From Bauldia sp. (GTDB lineage: Bacteria > Pseudomonadota > Alphaproteobacteria > Rhizobiales > Kaistiaceae): a stretch of DNA of 64,000 bases. Shown one piece after another: positions 56,341 to 63,436 of the stretch; positions within the stretch are counted from its first letter, which is position 1; every line of letters begins with the position of its first letter. The DNA lies in NCBI GenBank assembly GCA_026126025.1, contig JAHCJZ010000002.1, positions 186,001 through 250,000 on the forward strand, read 5' to 3'. Position numbers and translations under genes: made by a program. Below the pieces are notes generated by a model, which did not search any database, had not been told where the DNA came from, and was given only the letters and a program-made list of their open reading frames with translations.

Positions 56341-56895
56341 ATGGAGCAGGCGGTTCGCAAACGTGACGCTGAGGCGACGCGACAAAGCATATTCCAGGCG
56401 GCGAGGACGGCTTTCAGCCATGCCAGCTACGATCAGGTGACGCTCCGCGAAATCGCGGGCATGGCCGAGGTCGATGTGGCACTCGTGGTCCGGTATTTCG
56501 GATCGAAGGAAGAACTCTTCGCGGGCGTCATCACGCTGTCCGGCCCACAGCCGACACCGCCTGAGGATCACAGCCTTTATGGCGAATGGATGGTGCGGCG
56601 GATGCTCCAGCCCGAGCCGCACAAGGACATCACTCATCTCCTCGCGCTCCACCATTCGGTGACCAATCCGCGCGCCGCGGAGATCATCCGCGAGGTGATG
56701 CGGGCACGGTTCATCGAGCCGATGTCGCGCTATATCGGCGGTCCCGACGGCGAATTGCGGGCGGCACTGCTGCTCAGCGCGCTCGCCGGCTTCGCGATGA
56801 TGCGGTGGGTTGTCGAACTCGGCCCCGCCACTACCACGGAACGGGAGAAGCTGGTTCAGTTCCTGGCGCCGGCGATCCAGGGCTACATCGACTGA
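56341..56895 (+). CDS. TetR-family transcriptional regulator
   Basis: A 184-residue protein. The HTH is at about 10-57: RQSIFQAARTAFSHASYDQV, TLREIAGMAEVDVALVVRYF and GSKEELFAGVI. The C-terminal ligand domain (TetR_C_17-like: EWMVRRMLQPEPHKDITHLL, LLSALAGFAMMRWVVELGP) is hydrophobic. AAGGAG is only one base from ATG 56341, so the more distant GAAGGG at 56324 may be the working ribosome site. It likely represses the divergent exporter. Confidence 0.9.
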   Translation: MEQAVRKRDAEATRQSIFQAARTAFSHASYDQVTLREIAGMAEVDVALVVRYFGSKEELFAGVITLSGPQPTPPEDHSLYGEWMVRRMLQPEPHKDITHLLALHHSVTNPRAAEIIREVMRARFIEPMSRYIGGPDGELRAALLLSALAGFAMMRWVVELGPATTTEREKLVQFLAPAIQGYID

Positions 56896-56902
56896 GCCGA
56901 AC

Positions 56903-56976
56903 TGGCTGGGGCGCCAGGATTCGAACCTGGGATCGCGGGACCAAAACCCGCTGCCTTACCGCTTGGCCACGCCCCA
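56903..56976 (-). tRNA. tRNA-Gln (anticodon TTG)
   Basis: On the minus strand it begins TGGGGCGTGGCCAAGCGG. The anticodon arm GCGGG-TTTTGGT-CCCGC gives TTG, the T arm is CCAGG-TTCGAAT-CCTGG, and the acceptor CGCCCCA-G-CCA shows an encoded CCA end. Confidence 0.96.
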
Positions 56977-56997
56977 TCGCGTGCGTCGGACGCGCCT

Positions 56998-57026
56998 CCC
57001 ATACCGGCTTGACCCGGCGCCAGCAA
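56998..57026 (-). promoter_or_regulatory. Promoter of tRNA-Gln
   Basis: On the minus strand TTGCTG (57026-57021) and TATGGG (57003-56998) are exactly 17 bases apart, about 21 bases before the tRNA 5' end. Confidence 0.55.
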
Positions 57027-57037
57027 TGCGCCGGGTC
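57011..57037. repeat. Perfect 10-bp inverted repeat between divergent tRNA genes
   Basis: GACCCGGCGC (57011-57020) and GCGCCGGGTC (57028-57037) flank CAGCAAT. The loop carries the tRNA-Gln -35 box, and the right arm lies just upstream of the tRNA-Pro -35 box. Confidence 0.7.
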
Positions 57038-57044
57038 CGCAACC

Positions 57045-57073
57045 TTGCGACGGCGGGACCGCATCGTTATAAC
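57045..57073 (+). promoter_or_regulatory. Promoter of tRNA-Pro
   Basis: TTGCGA (57045-57050) and TATAAC (57068-57073) with a 17-base spacer end 14 bases before the tRNA 5' end at 57088. Confidence 0.75.
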
Positions 57074-57087
57074 CCGCCGGCCAGCGG

Positions 57088-57164
57088 CGGAGTGTAGCGC
57101 AGCCTGGTAGCGCACCACGTTCGGGACGTGGGGGCCGCAGGTTCAAATCCTGCCACTCCGACCA
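57088..57164 (+). tRNA. tRNA-Pro (anticodon CGG)
   Basis: CGGAGTG at the 5' end pairs with CACTCCG, followed by A-CCA. The anticodon arm CCACG-TTCGGGA-CGTGG gives CGG and the T arm is GCAGG-TTCAAAT-CCTGC. Phage-like genes begin 82 bases after it, so its 3' half is a likely integration site. Confidence 0.96.
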
Positions 57165-57170
57165 ACCTTT

Positions 57171-57191
57171 CCTTGGCTTTGCTCGCCAAGG
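57171..57191 (+). terminator. Hairpin after tRNA-Pro
   Basis: CCTTGGC (57171-57177) pairs with GCCAAGG (57185-57191) over a 7-base loop, seven bases after the tRNA. No T-run follows. It may also belong to the phage attachment region. Confidence 0.4.
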
Positions 57192-57224
57192 CTCTCCCGA
57201 CACCGAATGAAATGCCGAATAAAA

Positions 57225-57244
57225 CCCTCCCCCCGGGGGGAGGG
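57225..57244. promoter_or_regulatory. Perfect 20-bp palindrome covering a ribosome site
   Basis: Ten bases CCCTCCCCCC are followed at once by their complement. The right arm holds the purine-rich ribosome site of the gene at 57247, which could therefore be hidden in a hairpin. On the minus strand the hairpin is followed by TTTTATT and would be an intrinsic terminator. Confidence 0.55.
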
Positions 57245-57246
57245 TC

Positions 57247-57984
57247 ATGACCCTCGGCTCCCACCAGCGCACGATCGGCGCCAGCCAGGTCCACATCACC
57301 CCACGGTGGGTGTTGGACCCGCTGGGCCCGTTCGACCTCGACCCCTGCGGCAACGACCCGCGGCCGTGGGACTGCGCCGCGGTCACGCTGACGGAAGCCG
57401 ATGATGGGCTCACCGCCGATTGGGGTCGGCTGACGAGGATATGGCTTAATCCCCCGTTCCACCGCTACCAGGTAGGTCGCTGGATCGGCCGGATCGCCGA
57501 TCACGGTCGCGGCGTCGCGCTCCTTCATGCCAGGACCGAGACCGACTGGTTCAAGCGTGTGTGGGCAGGCGCGACGGCGCTCCTCTTCCTCGGCCGGCGG
57601 ATCATCTTCCACAAGCCTGACGGCTCGCTCCAGACCACGGCGAAAGGCAAGGTGGCCAACAGCGGGGCGCCGCCTGTGCTCTGCGCGTTCGGCTTCGACG
57701 ACGCCGGCGTGCTCGCCGAATGCGGACTCGACGGGGCATTCGTGCCTCTGCGGTTTCCGCGGAGCGTCGTCATCGTCGCTCTCGACGAGAGTTGGCGGGA
57801 GGCGATCGCGCGGGTGATCCGCGACGCCGACGGTCCGGTGACACTCGCCGACCTCTATCGGGCGATCGGCGGCCACGCGAAGGCCCGCGGCAAGCGGCAC
57901 TGGCGGGAGAAGGTCCGGCAGACGCTCAACCGTGGCGGTTTCGAGCGCGTCGGACGCGGGCTCTATGCGGAGGCGACAGCATGA
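57247..57984 (+). CDS. Phage-type DNA N6-adenine methyltransferase (Dam-like)
   Basis: A 245-residue protein. VHITPRWVLDPLGPFDLDPC near the N-terminus and N68-PPF in RIWLNPPFHRYQ match the phage Dam family, whose catalytic motif is (D/N)PPF/Y. ALLHARTETDWFKRVW and FLGRRIIFHKPDG follow. The last 55 residues (LADLYRAIGGHAKARGKRHWREKVRQ) look like a winged helix, probably for DNA binding. First gene after tRNA-Pro and head of a run of overlapping small genes. Confidence 0.82.
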   Translation: MTLGSHQRTIGASQVHITPRWVLDPLGPFDLDPCGNDPRPWDCAAVTLTEADDGLTADWGRLTRIWLNPPFHRYQVGRWIGRIADHGRGVALLHARTETDWFKRVWAGATALLFLGRRIIFHKPDGSLQTTAKGKVANSGAPPVLCAFGFDDAGVLAECGLDGAFVPLRFPRSVVIVALDESWREAIARVIRDADGPVTLADLYRAIGGHAKARGKRHWREKVRQTLNRGGFERVGRGLYAEATA

Positions 57985-58208
57985 TGACCGGCCTCACCGA
58001 GCGCCAGCGCGCCGACCGTCTCGAGGCGGAGATCGTCCGATACCTGCGGGGCCGAGGCATCGACGTCGGCTACCGGTCTGGGGAGCACATTATGCTCGCC
58101 CAGCGGACCTATGACTTCGAGCGTCAGATCGACCTCACAAAGAAGCACCCGCAGCTCGTCATCCGCATAGCCGATCTCGCTGATCACCTTGTCCGGGAGG
58201 GGCTATGA
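57981..58208 (+). CDS. Small phage protein, 75 aa
   Basis: It overlaps the methyltransferase by ATGA and has GGAGG seven bases before ATG 57981. The sequence is charged and helical (ERQRADRLEAEIVRYLRGRG) with no known domain. The overlaps at both ends support it as a real gene. Confidence 0.7.
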   Translation: MMTGLTERQRADRLEAEIVRYLRGRGIDVGYRSGEHIMLAQRTYDFERQIDLTKKHPQLVIRIADLADHLVREGL

Positions 58209-58543
58209 GCGGGCGGGCGGTTCGTGTTCAGCGGAGCCGGGAGCGCGGGTGGCGGATGCCGGCAAACTCGGTCTATGTCGGCCGACCGACCCGCTGGGGG
58301 AACCCGCTGCGCGAGGGCATGTGGCGCGGCTACACGGCGGCGAACGCGGTGCGCGACTACCGGCGCTGGATCGAGCGCGATCTTGCCTTCGGCAGCTTCG
58401 ACAACGCCTTCGGCGTGCCGCCGACGATCGAGACGATCCGCACCTTCCTCCGCGGCCGAACGCTGGTTTGCTGGTGTGCCGCGAATGCTCCCTGCCATGC
58501 CGACGTCTTGCTCGATCTGGCGAACGCCGGTGAGCGGCCATGA
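58205..58543 (+). CDS. DUF4326-family protein
   Basis: A 112-residue protein with YVGRPTRWGNPL, the paired Arg/Asp positions and LVCWCAANAPCHADVLLDLAN, the Cys-containing end that defines DUF4326. The family is frequent in phages and mobile islands; function unknown. ATGA overlaps link it to both neighbours. Confidence 0.85.
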   Translation: MSGRAVRVQRSRERGWRMPANSVYVGRPTRWGNPLREGMWRGYTAANAVRDYRRWIERDLAFGSFDNAFGVPPTIETIRTFLRGRTLVCWCAANAPCHADVLLDLANAGERP

Positions 58544-58832
58544 GCGGGCGGACACCGGAACAGGTCATTGCGCGGCTTGCTGAGATCGCCGAGGTCGTCG
58601 CTTGGCAGGCCGGCGTCGGCGGCATGGAGCTGGCCGGCATGTTCGTGTCGGTCCTCGCCCGCCATCCAGAGTTGATGGTGCGCCGACCTCCGGGCATCAG
58701 TTTCCCGGCCTTCCTACGCACTTCGCCGTCATCCCGCCCCTGCCGCCGACCCGAGAAGCCATCGAGCGCGAGAAGCGGCGGATCGAAGATGAAGTCTCCG
58801 AACGCCGTGAACTGAGAGAGCGCCGCGCATGA
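58540..58832 (+). CDS. Phage gene read in two frames, possible -1 frameshift
   Basis: The frame starting at ATG 58540 (overlapping the DUF4326 stop) reads EQVIARLAEIAEVVAWQAG and GMELAGMFVSVLARHPELM, then loses its character. The -1 frame continues as THFAVIPPLPPTREAIEREK and RRIEDEVSERRELRERRA and stops at 58832 in an ATGA overlap with the next gene, as all its neighbours do. The heptamer T-TTC-CCG at 58701-58707 is in the exact phase for -1 slippage and keeps Phe-Pro in both frames. The joined product would be 97 residues; without slippage translation ends at 58815 (91 residues). A mutation or sequence error is the alternative. Confidence 0.5.
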
Positions 58833-59185
58833 CCACCCCCGACGACTTCGCTGATCTGCGGGAGGCGCTGGCGAAGATTGACGCCATCCGCACCAACGAG
58901 GCGACGCCATTCTCCGCACGCAAAGAGCACATCGCTGATCTGTCGGTGGACCTCGGTCTGACTTTCACCGAGGCCATCGCTGCTCTCCTCGCCGCCTATG
59001 ACGCTGCCCTGTCACGAGCCGAGAAGGCTGAGACGGCGCTTCGGTTCTATGCCGACGAGTGGGAGGCCGCGGTGAAGCCGGGCGACACCGCCACGCATGA
59101 AGGTCCGACCGACGCCTTATGGGCAGACCGCGGCGAGCGCGCCCGCGCCCTTCTCAGGGAGACCGCCCATGACCCAGGCCGATGA
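58829..59185 (+). CDS. Phage hypothetical protein, 118 aa
   Basis: Starts in an ATGA overlap. It is mostly helical, with FTEAIAALLAAYDAALSRAE as a likely coiled coil and ALRFYADEWEA, a motif often seen in small accessory phage proteins. No function assigned. Its end overlaps the next gene by 17 bases. Confidence 0.65.
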   Translation: MTTPDDFADLREALAKIDAIRTNEATPFSARKEHIADLSVDLGLTFTEAIAALLAAYDAALSRAEKAETALRFYADEWEAAVKPGDTATHEGPTDALWADRGERARALLRETAHDPGR

Positions 59186-60278
59186 TGTGGCACGGGAGAT
59201 TGTTATTCGCTGGCTTGGCGAATGGCGAACGACTCCTGAGATCACTTCGACGCAGTCGGAAGTGTTGCAGCAGTTCATTGCCGCCGCCCTCACCGCCGCC
59301 AACCAGCGGATAGCGGAGCTGGAGCGAGCGAACCGGACGCGCCCCGAATACGACCTCGTCTGCGATCAGTGCGGCAAGGCGCACATCCTCGACACGGTCC
59401 TCCCCAGCCACATCTGGAACCAAATCGCCCAGCCTCACGAGTTGCTTTGCACGCTCTGTATTGACGAGCGGCTGCAGAAGGCCGGCCTCCGGTGCGAGGC
59501 GGCTGAGTTCTACTATGGCGGCGCCGCACTCGGTAGCCGCCCCTACGGCGAAGCCGAAGCCGCCGCTGCTTCCATGAGGGAGCGGTGTGCCGTGGACAAC
59601 GAGTTGCTGCGTGAAGTCTTCAACGGCAGACGGGACTATGACCCCGGCCACGTCCTCACCGTCGCAGCGAAGCGACTCCGTTCCCTCCCTCTCACCGCAG
59701 CGCAGCCCGCCACTGACGCCGAGCAGCCTTTGCCCAGCGCGGAGGATGGCGCGGGAGCAAGGGCAGCCCTGAACACGGACGCAGCCGGTATCCGGGCGAT
59801 GGCGCTGGAGGAAGCCCGGCGCGCTGTTCTGGCGGCTGCGTTCGGGTCGCCGTCGATGTGGGGCGGTGACCGGCCGACGGGCTGGCACATGGCCCGCCCG
59901 CCGACGCCGAAAGAGGCCGCACACCACGACAACGGGGTCCATGACGCCTACCGAGCCATACGCGTCCTCGCCGGTCACGCCCCGGCCGGTGACTGGTGGC
60001 AGCCGATCGAAACGGCGCCGAAGGACGGACGGGCGATCCTGCTGGTGTCCGCCGGCGACACGTTCGACACACCGGACGGTCCGATTGTGCGGCCACCAAA
60101 GGTGGCCATTGGCCACTGGAACCCAAAAGGGGACTCGTGGGTCGATGAGTTTGGCGGCTTTGAGGGCGAGACTCATCACCTAGAGGTGACCGGCTTCTGG
60201 GCATCAGATGGCGGCTGGTTCCAGCCCAACGAGGTTACGCACTGGATGCCGCTGCCCTCTCCCCCGCCGGCCGGCTGA
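59169..60278 (+). CDS. Phage protein with zinc-finger-like region and DUF551-like C-terminus
   Basis: ATG 59169 gives 369 residues. The N-terminal part is a helix, followed by CDQCGK and LCTLC (about residues 62-101), a probable four-Cys zinc site. A long, low-complexity Ala-rich middle leads to the C-terminal DUF551-like unit that begins WWQPIETAPKDGRAILLV and ends THWMPLPSPP. This domain is common in phage-encoded proteins of unknown role. It seems to be an assembly of unrelated modules. Confidence 0.7.
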   Translation: MTQADDVAREIVIRWLGEWRTTPEITSTQSEVLQQFIAAALTAANQRIAELERANRTRPEYDLVCDQCGKAHILDTVLPSHIWNQIAQPHELLCTLCIDERLQKAGLRCEAAEFYYGGAALGSRPYGEAEAAAASMRERCAVDNELLREVFNGRRDYDPGHVLTVAAKRLRSLPLTAAQPATDAEQPLPSAEDGAGARAALNTDAAGIRAMALEEARRAVLAAAFGSPSMWGGDRPTGWHMARPPTPKEAAHHDNGVHDAYRAIRVLAGHAPAGDWWQPIETAPKDGRAILLVSAGDTFDTPDGPIVRPPKVAIGHWNPKGDSWVDEFGGFEGETHHLEVTGFWASDGGWFQPNEVTHWMPLPSPPPAG

Positions 60279-60294
60279 CGCCTATGCTGGTGGG

Positions 60295-60543
60295 ATGCCC
60301 GGTCCTATCGTCATCGCCACCGTTGCCGACTTCATCGCGCACCGCCAGTCCCTGACCGCCTGGTGCCGGGCCTGCAACCATCGCGGCGAGATCGATTTGA
60401 CCAAGCTGCCGCCCGATCTGAACCTCTACCCGAAGAAGCCCAAGCGCCTGCCGGTCGTATGTGGGAAGTGCGGATCGCGGGACGTGGAGTTCCGGGTTGG
60501 GCTGGTCGATTCGCCGGGAGTCGGTGGAGCGCACGGGCCATGA
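60295..60543 (+). CDS. Small phage zinc-ribbon-like protein
   Basis: From ATG 60295, 82 residues. CRACNHRGEIDL and VVCGKCGSRDVEF give two CxxC knuckles about 38 residues apart, the pattern of a zinc ribbon. Possibly a small transcription or DNA-binding factor. It is the last plus-strand gene before the terminator of the opposite lysis module. Confidence 0.65.
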   Translation: MPGPIVIATVADFIAHRQSLTAWCRACNHRGEIDLTKLPPDLNLYPKKPKRLPVVCGKCGSRDVEFRVGLVDSPGVGGAHGP

Positions 60544-60559
60544 CGCCATGGCTCAGCCT

Positions 60560-60606
60560 AAAAACGCAAAAACCGCCGCCCCAGCCCCGAAGGGCCAGAG
60601 CGGCGG
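60560..60606 (-). terminator. Strong intrinsic terminator of the lysis module
   Basis: On the minus strand a 15-pair stem (60606-60592 with 60587-60573, three G-T pairs) closes a TTCG tetraloop and is followed by TTTTTGCGTTTTT. It ends transcripts from the genes at 60659 and beyond. Confidence 0.88.
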
Positions 60607-60658
60607 CTACCTAGCAGGTCAGGGTGCAAATCGCGGGCCTGCGTGGGTCTCGTGAAGA

Positions 60659-61024
60659 TCAGGGCGGGGTGCCAGACGACTGCCTCGCCCGCAGCGCCGA
60701 CAGATCGACCTGGATGTTTGTGAGCTGCCCCGCCATTCGGTCAAGCACCGCCCCGGTCTGGGTGGCAATGCCTTCCAGCGTGTCGATCCGCTGCTGGCTC
60801 ACCGCCAGCGACGGGATGATCGCCGCCATGTCAGAGCGAATCGCGGAGATGGTCTGCTCGGCCTGCAACAGGCGGGTGTCGATGTTCGAGACTGCTTCCC
60901 TCACCGCCGAGAACGCCAGCAGCCCGCCGAGGATCAGGCCGGTGAACGTGAGGACGTGCCCCCAGTTCAGCGTGTTCTCGAATCGGATGCGGGGGCCTTT
61001 GTTAAGTGCAGCGGCGTCGGTCAT
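60659..61024 (-). CDS. Phage membrane protein with coiled coil
   Basis: ATG 61024 is preferred over GTG 61030. The 121 residues have one membrane helix (GHVLTFTGLILGGLLAFSA) followed by a long heptad-patterned helix (VREAVSNIDTRLLQAEQTIS and on). It is the last gene of the minus-strand lysis module, so a spanin-like or lysis-accessory role is possible, but unproved. Confidence 0.65.
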   Translation of the reverse strand: MTDAAALNKGPRIRFENTLNWGHVLTFTGLILGGLLAFSAVREAVSNIDTRLLQAEQTISAIRSDMAAIIPSLAVSQQRIDTLEGIATQTGAVLDRMAGQLTNIQVDLSALRARQSSGTPP

Positions 61025-61044
61025 GGCCACGATGTCCTTGCCCG

Positions 61045-61563
61045 TCAGGTCAAAACGTCAATGCACACTGGGGCAACGCCGCGCTGGACCATGCCGAGCG
61101 CCTGAGCTGCCCCGAGGCTCAAATCCAGCACGCGCCCGGTCCATGCGGCCGGCCCCCTGTCGTTCACGCGCACCGTGACGCAGGCTCCGGTATCGGTGCG
61201 GCAGACCCGGACCGTCGTGCCGAACGGCAGTGATCGGTGAGCGGCCGTCAGCGCATGCTGGTTGAACGGCTCTCCCGAGGCCGTCAGGCGGCCGTGGTGC
61301 TCGCAGCAATAGTAGGAGGCCTGCCCGACCTGATCGCACTCAGCGGCCGCCGCGGGCCGTCCCACGAGGCCGATGACGGCCAGCCCGACCACGGTGAGCA
61401 CGAGCGGCAGCGGGAACAGGCGGCGCACGACATGCGCGAGGCCGAACAGCGCGGCCAGGATCAGGCCCGGCACCCCGCCGACTATGGCGATGAGCGCGAG
61501 CACCGCCGCAATGGCAATGCCGCGCTCCCACTCTATGGGCGGCGTGTAGTCGCGGCCCAGCAT
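61045..61563 (-). CDS. Membrane-anchored RlpA-like double-psi beta-barrel protein
   Basis: ATG 61563 follows the upstream stop as TGATG; the frame continues upstream only as the shadow of the next gene. The 172 residues have two or three membrane helices, then an RlpA/DPBB domain from about residue 78: GQASYYCCEHHGRLTASGE, LPFGTTVRVCRTDTG and VRVNDRGPAAWTGRVLDLS, with the catalytic-type Asp. RlpA enzymes cleave peptidoglycan glycan strands. Within the lysis module it may be a second wall-degrading protein. Confidence 0.75.
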   Translation of the reverse strand: MLGRDYTPPIEWERGIAIAAVLALIAIVGGVPGLILAALFGLAHVVRRLFPLPLVLTVVGLAVIGLVGRPAAAAECDQVGQASYYCCEHHGRLTASGEPFNQHALTAAHRSLPFGTTVRVCRTDTGACVTVRVNDRGPAAWTGRVLDLSLGAAQALGMVQRGVAPVCIDVLT

Positions 61564-61871
61564 CAGACCGACTCCCACACGCCGCCGCGGAGGAAACCAT
61601 GCCAGTGCGTCTTCGTGCCGCCCTGGGTCAGCTTCCAGATGTGGTGGACGCTCGGCGAGAGCGTCGGCTTCTCCCGGTCGCCATCCCAAATCCATGACGG
61701 TCGCTCGCTTTCGGCCGAGCGGAAGCGCAGGAAACCCTGGGCGCCGCAGCCGCACGGACACACGTAGAGCAGCCCGGTGACGCGGCCGGCGTCTTCGCAA
61801 TACTCGAACGCCCCAGCTGGCGTGCCCGGCGCATCCACGTCCTCGACGAGAACGGCGACTACCTTCGTCAT
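61563..61871 (-). CDS. DUF6527-like phage protein
   Basis: A 102-residue protein with CPCGCG, SWIWDGDREKPTLSPSVHHI and KTHWHGFLRGGVWE, features I associate with DUF6527 and Cys-rich phage proteins. The Cys and His positions suggest metal binding. Function unknown. ATGA and TGATG overlaps tie it to both neighbours. Confidence 0.7.
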   Translation of the reverse strand: MTKVVAVLVEDVDAPGTPAGAFEYCEDAGRVTGLLYVCPCGCGAQGFLRFRSAESERPSWIWDGDREKPTLSPSVHHIWKLTQGGTKTHWHGFLRGGVWESV

Positions 61872-61960
61872 GGCACCGACCCCACGACCGCAGCCGCGAT
61901 GACGGCCGCGAAGATCAGCGCCGTGGCGATGATGGCGAGCCAGTAGAGCAGCGCGCGCAT
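61868..61960 (-). CDS. Single-helix mini-protein, 30 aa
   Basis: ATG 61960 begins MRALLYWLAIIATALIFAAV and ends VVGSVP; it is nearly all one membrane helix. It overlaps the next gene by ATGA and lies two bases after the holin-like gene. Small one-helix proteins in lysis cassettes can act as pinholins or antiholins, but this is inference. Confidence 0.5.
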   Translation of the reverse strand: MRALLYWLAIIATALIFAAVIAAAVVGSVP

Positions 61961-61962
61961 CG

Positions 61963-62376
61963 CTACTTCGCCAGCCCGAACCAACTGGCCGGGCTCCACC
62001 AGCGGATCGGGCCTAGGCCAGAGCGGACCCGCCCAATGAGCCCGGCGATGCTCGCGAGGAGGGTCCCGATCAGCGGGCCGCCCACCTCCCAATCGAAGCC
62101 GCTCTCCGCAGCGAGCTGACCGATCAGCGTGCCGGCGGAGGTGAGCGCGACCGCCAGCGAGGCGACGAAGGTGCGCGACTTCAGCAGGGGCTCGCCATTC
62201 GTGGCGTTGACCGTCACGGGATCGGCCGCGAGGGCGCTCCTCGCCGCGGCGACCGCGTCGGCGCGGTCGGCGGCAGGAAGGTCGGCTTCACCGCGGCGCC
62301 GCCGCACGGTGGCAACGGCATCCACGGCAGCTTCGGCGACGCGCAGTAGCGCGCCCCCGCGGGCACGGATGGGCAT
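61963..62376 (-). CDS. Putative holin
   Basis: ATG 62376 gives 137 residues. The N-terminal half is basic and Ala-rich. Two membrane helices follow: TFVASLAVALTSAGTLIGQL and GPLIGTLLASIAGLIGRVRS, separated by a short acidic loop. The end is PIRWWSPASWFGLAK. The position directly after the endolysin supports a holin call. Confidence 0.6.
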   Translation of the reverse strand: MPIRARGGALLRVAEAAVDAVATVRRRRGEADLPAADRADAVAAARSALAADPVTVNATNGEPLLKSRTFVASLAVALTSAGTLIGQLAAESGFDWEVGGPLIGTLLASIAGLIGRVRSGLGPIRWWSPASWFGLAK

Positions 62377-62411
62377 GGCGATTCTCCGGGGTTTGGGGGA
62401 TGGAAGAGGAC

Positions 62412-63062
62412 TCAGCCGGGCTTGCGGCCAAAGGACTCGCGTAGGTTCCGGAAGACGCTCCGGCACCCCGTGCGCTGGGACAGATCAGGCGCGCCGGGAT
62501 CGTCGGGCCGGCCCGGCGTCGGCGCCGGTGTCGATGGCGCAGCCAGTCGCGCCCGGATCATCTCGCGCAGGCGATCGCCGACCGGGATCGCTCCGCTGAT
62601 GCTCCGGTCGAACGGCAGCACCGCGATGTCCCACTTGCCGGCCTGGGCGATGCCGAGCGTCGGCTGCACCTCGGCGTGGGAGAGGATGCGGTCGCGCTGC
62701 ACCGGGATGCCGTACCGCTTGGCGAGCTGCGCGCAGACCTCGGCCAGCGTCGCCCACTGGACCGCGGTGATCGGGTACTTGCCCGCGCTGAACGGCCGCT
62801 CGACGGCGCCCGCCATGGCGCAGACCGCAACGCTGATCGAGCCGGTGTTGCAGTTGCGGGTGTGGGCGGCATAGCGGCCGTCCGCCGTGGAATCATTGTC
62901 GGCGATCGACCGGTCGCCGAGGACGAGATTGCCGTCGTCCTCGATCATGATGTGGTAGTGCTCGCGATCGACCGCGGACGCCTTCCATGCGCCCGCCGTC
63001 CAGTGGACGATGATCCGCTTGGCCGCAGCCGGGGGCATCCAGCCCGTTGGGATGGTTCGCAT
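62412..63062 (-). CDS. Phage endolysin, N-acetylmuramoyl-L-alanine amidase type
   Basis: A GGAGACC site precedes ATG 63062. Of 216 residues, about 1-165 form an amidase_2-like domain: H20 in IIVHWTAG as zinc ligand, EHYHIMIEDDGN, the SISVAVCAMAGA strand and LSHAEVQPTLGI with a second ligand, then the GKWDI block. The C-terminal 50 residues are Pro-rich and disordered, with no wall-binding domain. It would cleave peptidoglycan for phage release. Confidence 0.85.
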   Translation of the reverse strand: MRTIPTGWMPPAAAKRIIVHWTAGAWKASAVDREHYHIMIEDDGNLVLGDRSIADNDSTADGRYAAHTRNCNTGSISVAVCAMAGAVERPFSAGKYPITAVQWATLAEVCAQLAKRYGIPVQRDRILSHAEVQPTLGIAQAGKWDIAVLPFDRSISGAIPVGDRLREMIRARLAAPSTPAPTPGRPDDPGAPDLSQRTGCRSVFRNLRESFGRKPG

Positions 63063-63080
63063 CGTTGGTCTCCGGACATG

Positions 63081-63101
63081 AAAAAGCCGCCACGAGGCGG
63101 C
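63081..63101 (-). terminator. Intrinsic terminator between tail and lysis genes
   Basis: On the minus strand GCCGCC-TCGT-GGCGGC is followed by TTTTT. It lies between the gene ending at 63126 and the endolysin start. Confidence 0.65.
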
Positions 63102-63125
63102 GTGAGTTGGTTCAGGCTGCAGTCG

Positions 63126-63428
63126 CTACTCGATTGCGAGAGGCCTAGACGCCGGCACCATGGCCACCCCGATTATCGCGGTCAGATCGTGCGCGGTCTT
63201 GACGGTCTCGTTGCGCAGGGACTCCACCGCCGCACCGGTCTGCCTCTGCTGCTGCGAATTTTCGATCAGCAGCATGGGCAGCCAAGCCAGCGAGCAGTCC
63301 CAGCCGTCGACTTCCTCGCCGGTGTTCGCGTCCGTGCCCCTGATCTGCTTCCACAGAGGGCAGGTGTGGCAGACCTTGATCATCGGCTTGCGCCAGAAGG
63401 GGCAATTCTTGTCCGCGGGACCGTACAT
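63126..63428 (-). CDS. Cys-rich phage protein, 100 aa
   Basis: The N-terminal third, NCPFWRKPMIKVCHTCPLWKQ, and later GWDCSLAWLPMLLIENSQQQ, hold four Cys that could bind zinc or a cluster. The C-terminal part is helical. I know this type only as a conserved hypothetical near tail and lysis genes of alphaproteobacterial phages. Confidence 0.7.
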   Translation of the reverse strand: MYGPADKNCPFWRKPMIKVCHTCPLWKQIRGTDANTGEEVDGWDCSLAWLPMLLIENSQQQRQTGAAVESLRNETVKTAHDLTAIIGVAMVPASRPLAIE

Positions 63429-63436
63429 CTGCCCTC

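Noticed and set aside
60548-60655. Small plus-strand frame, 35 codons
   Set aside because: It lies across the strong minus-strand terminator and its translation has no features.
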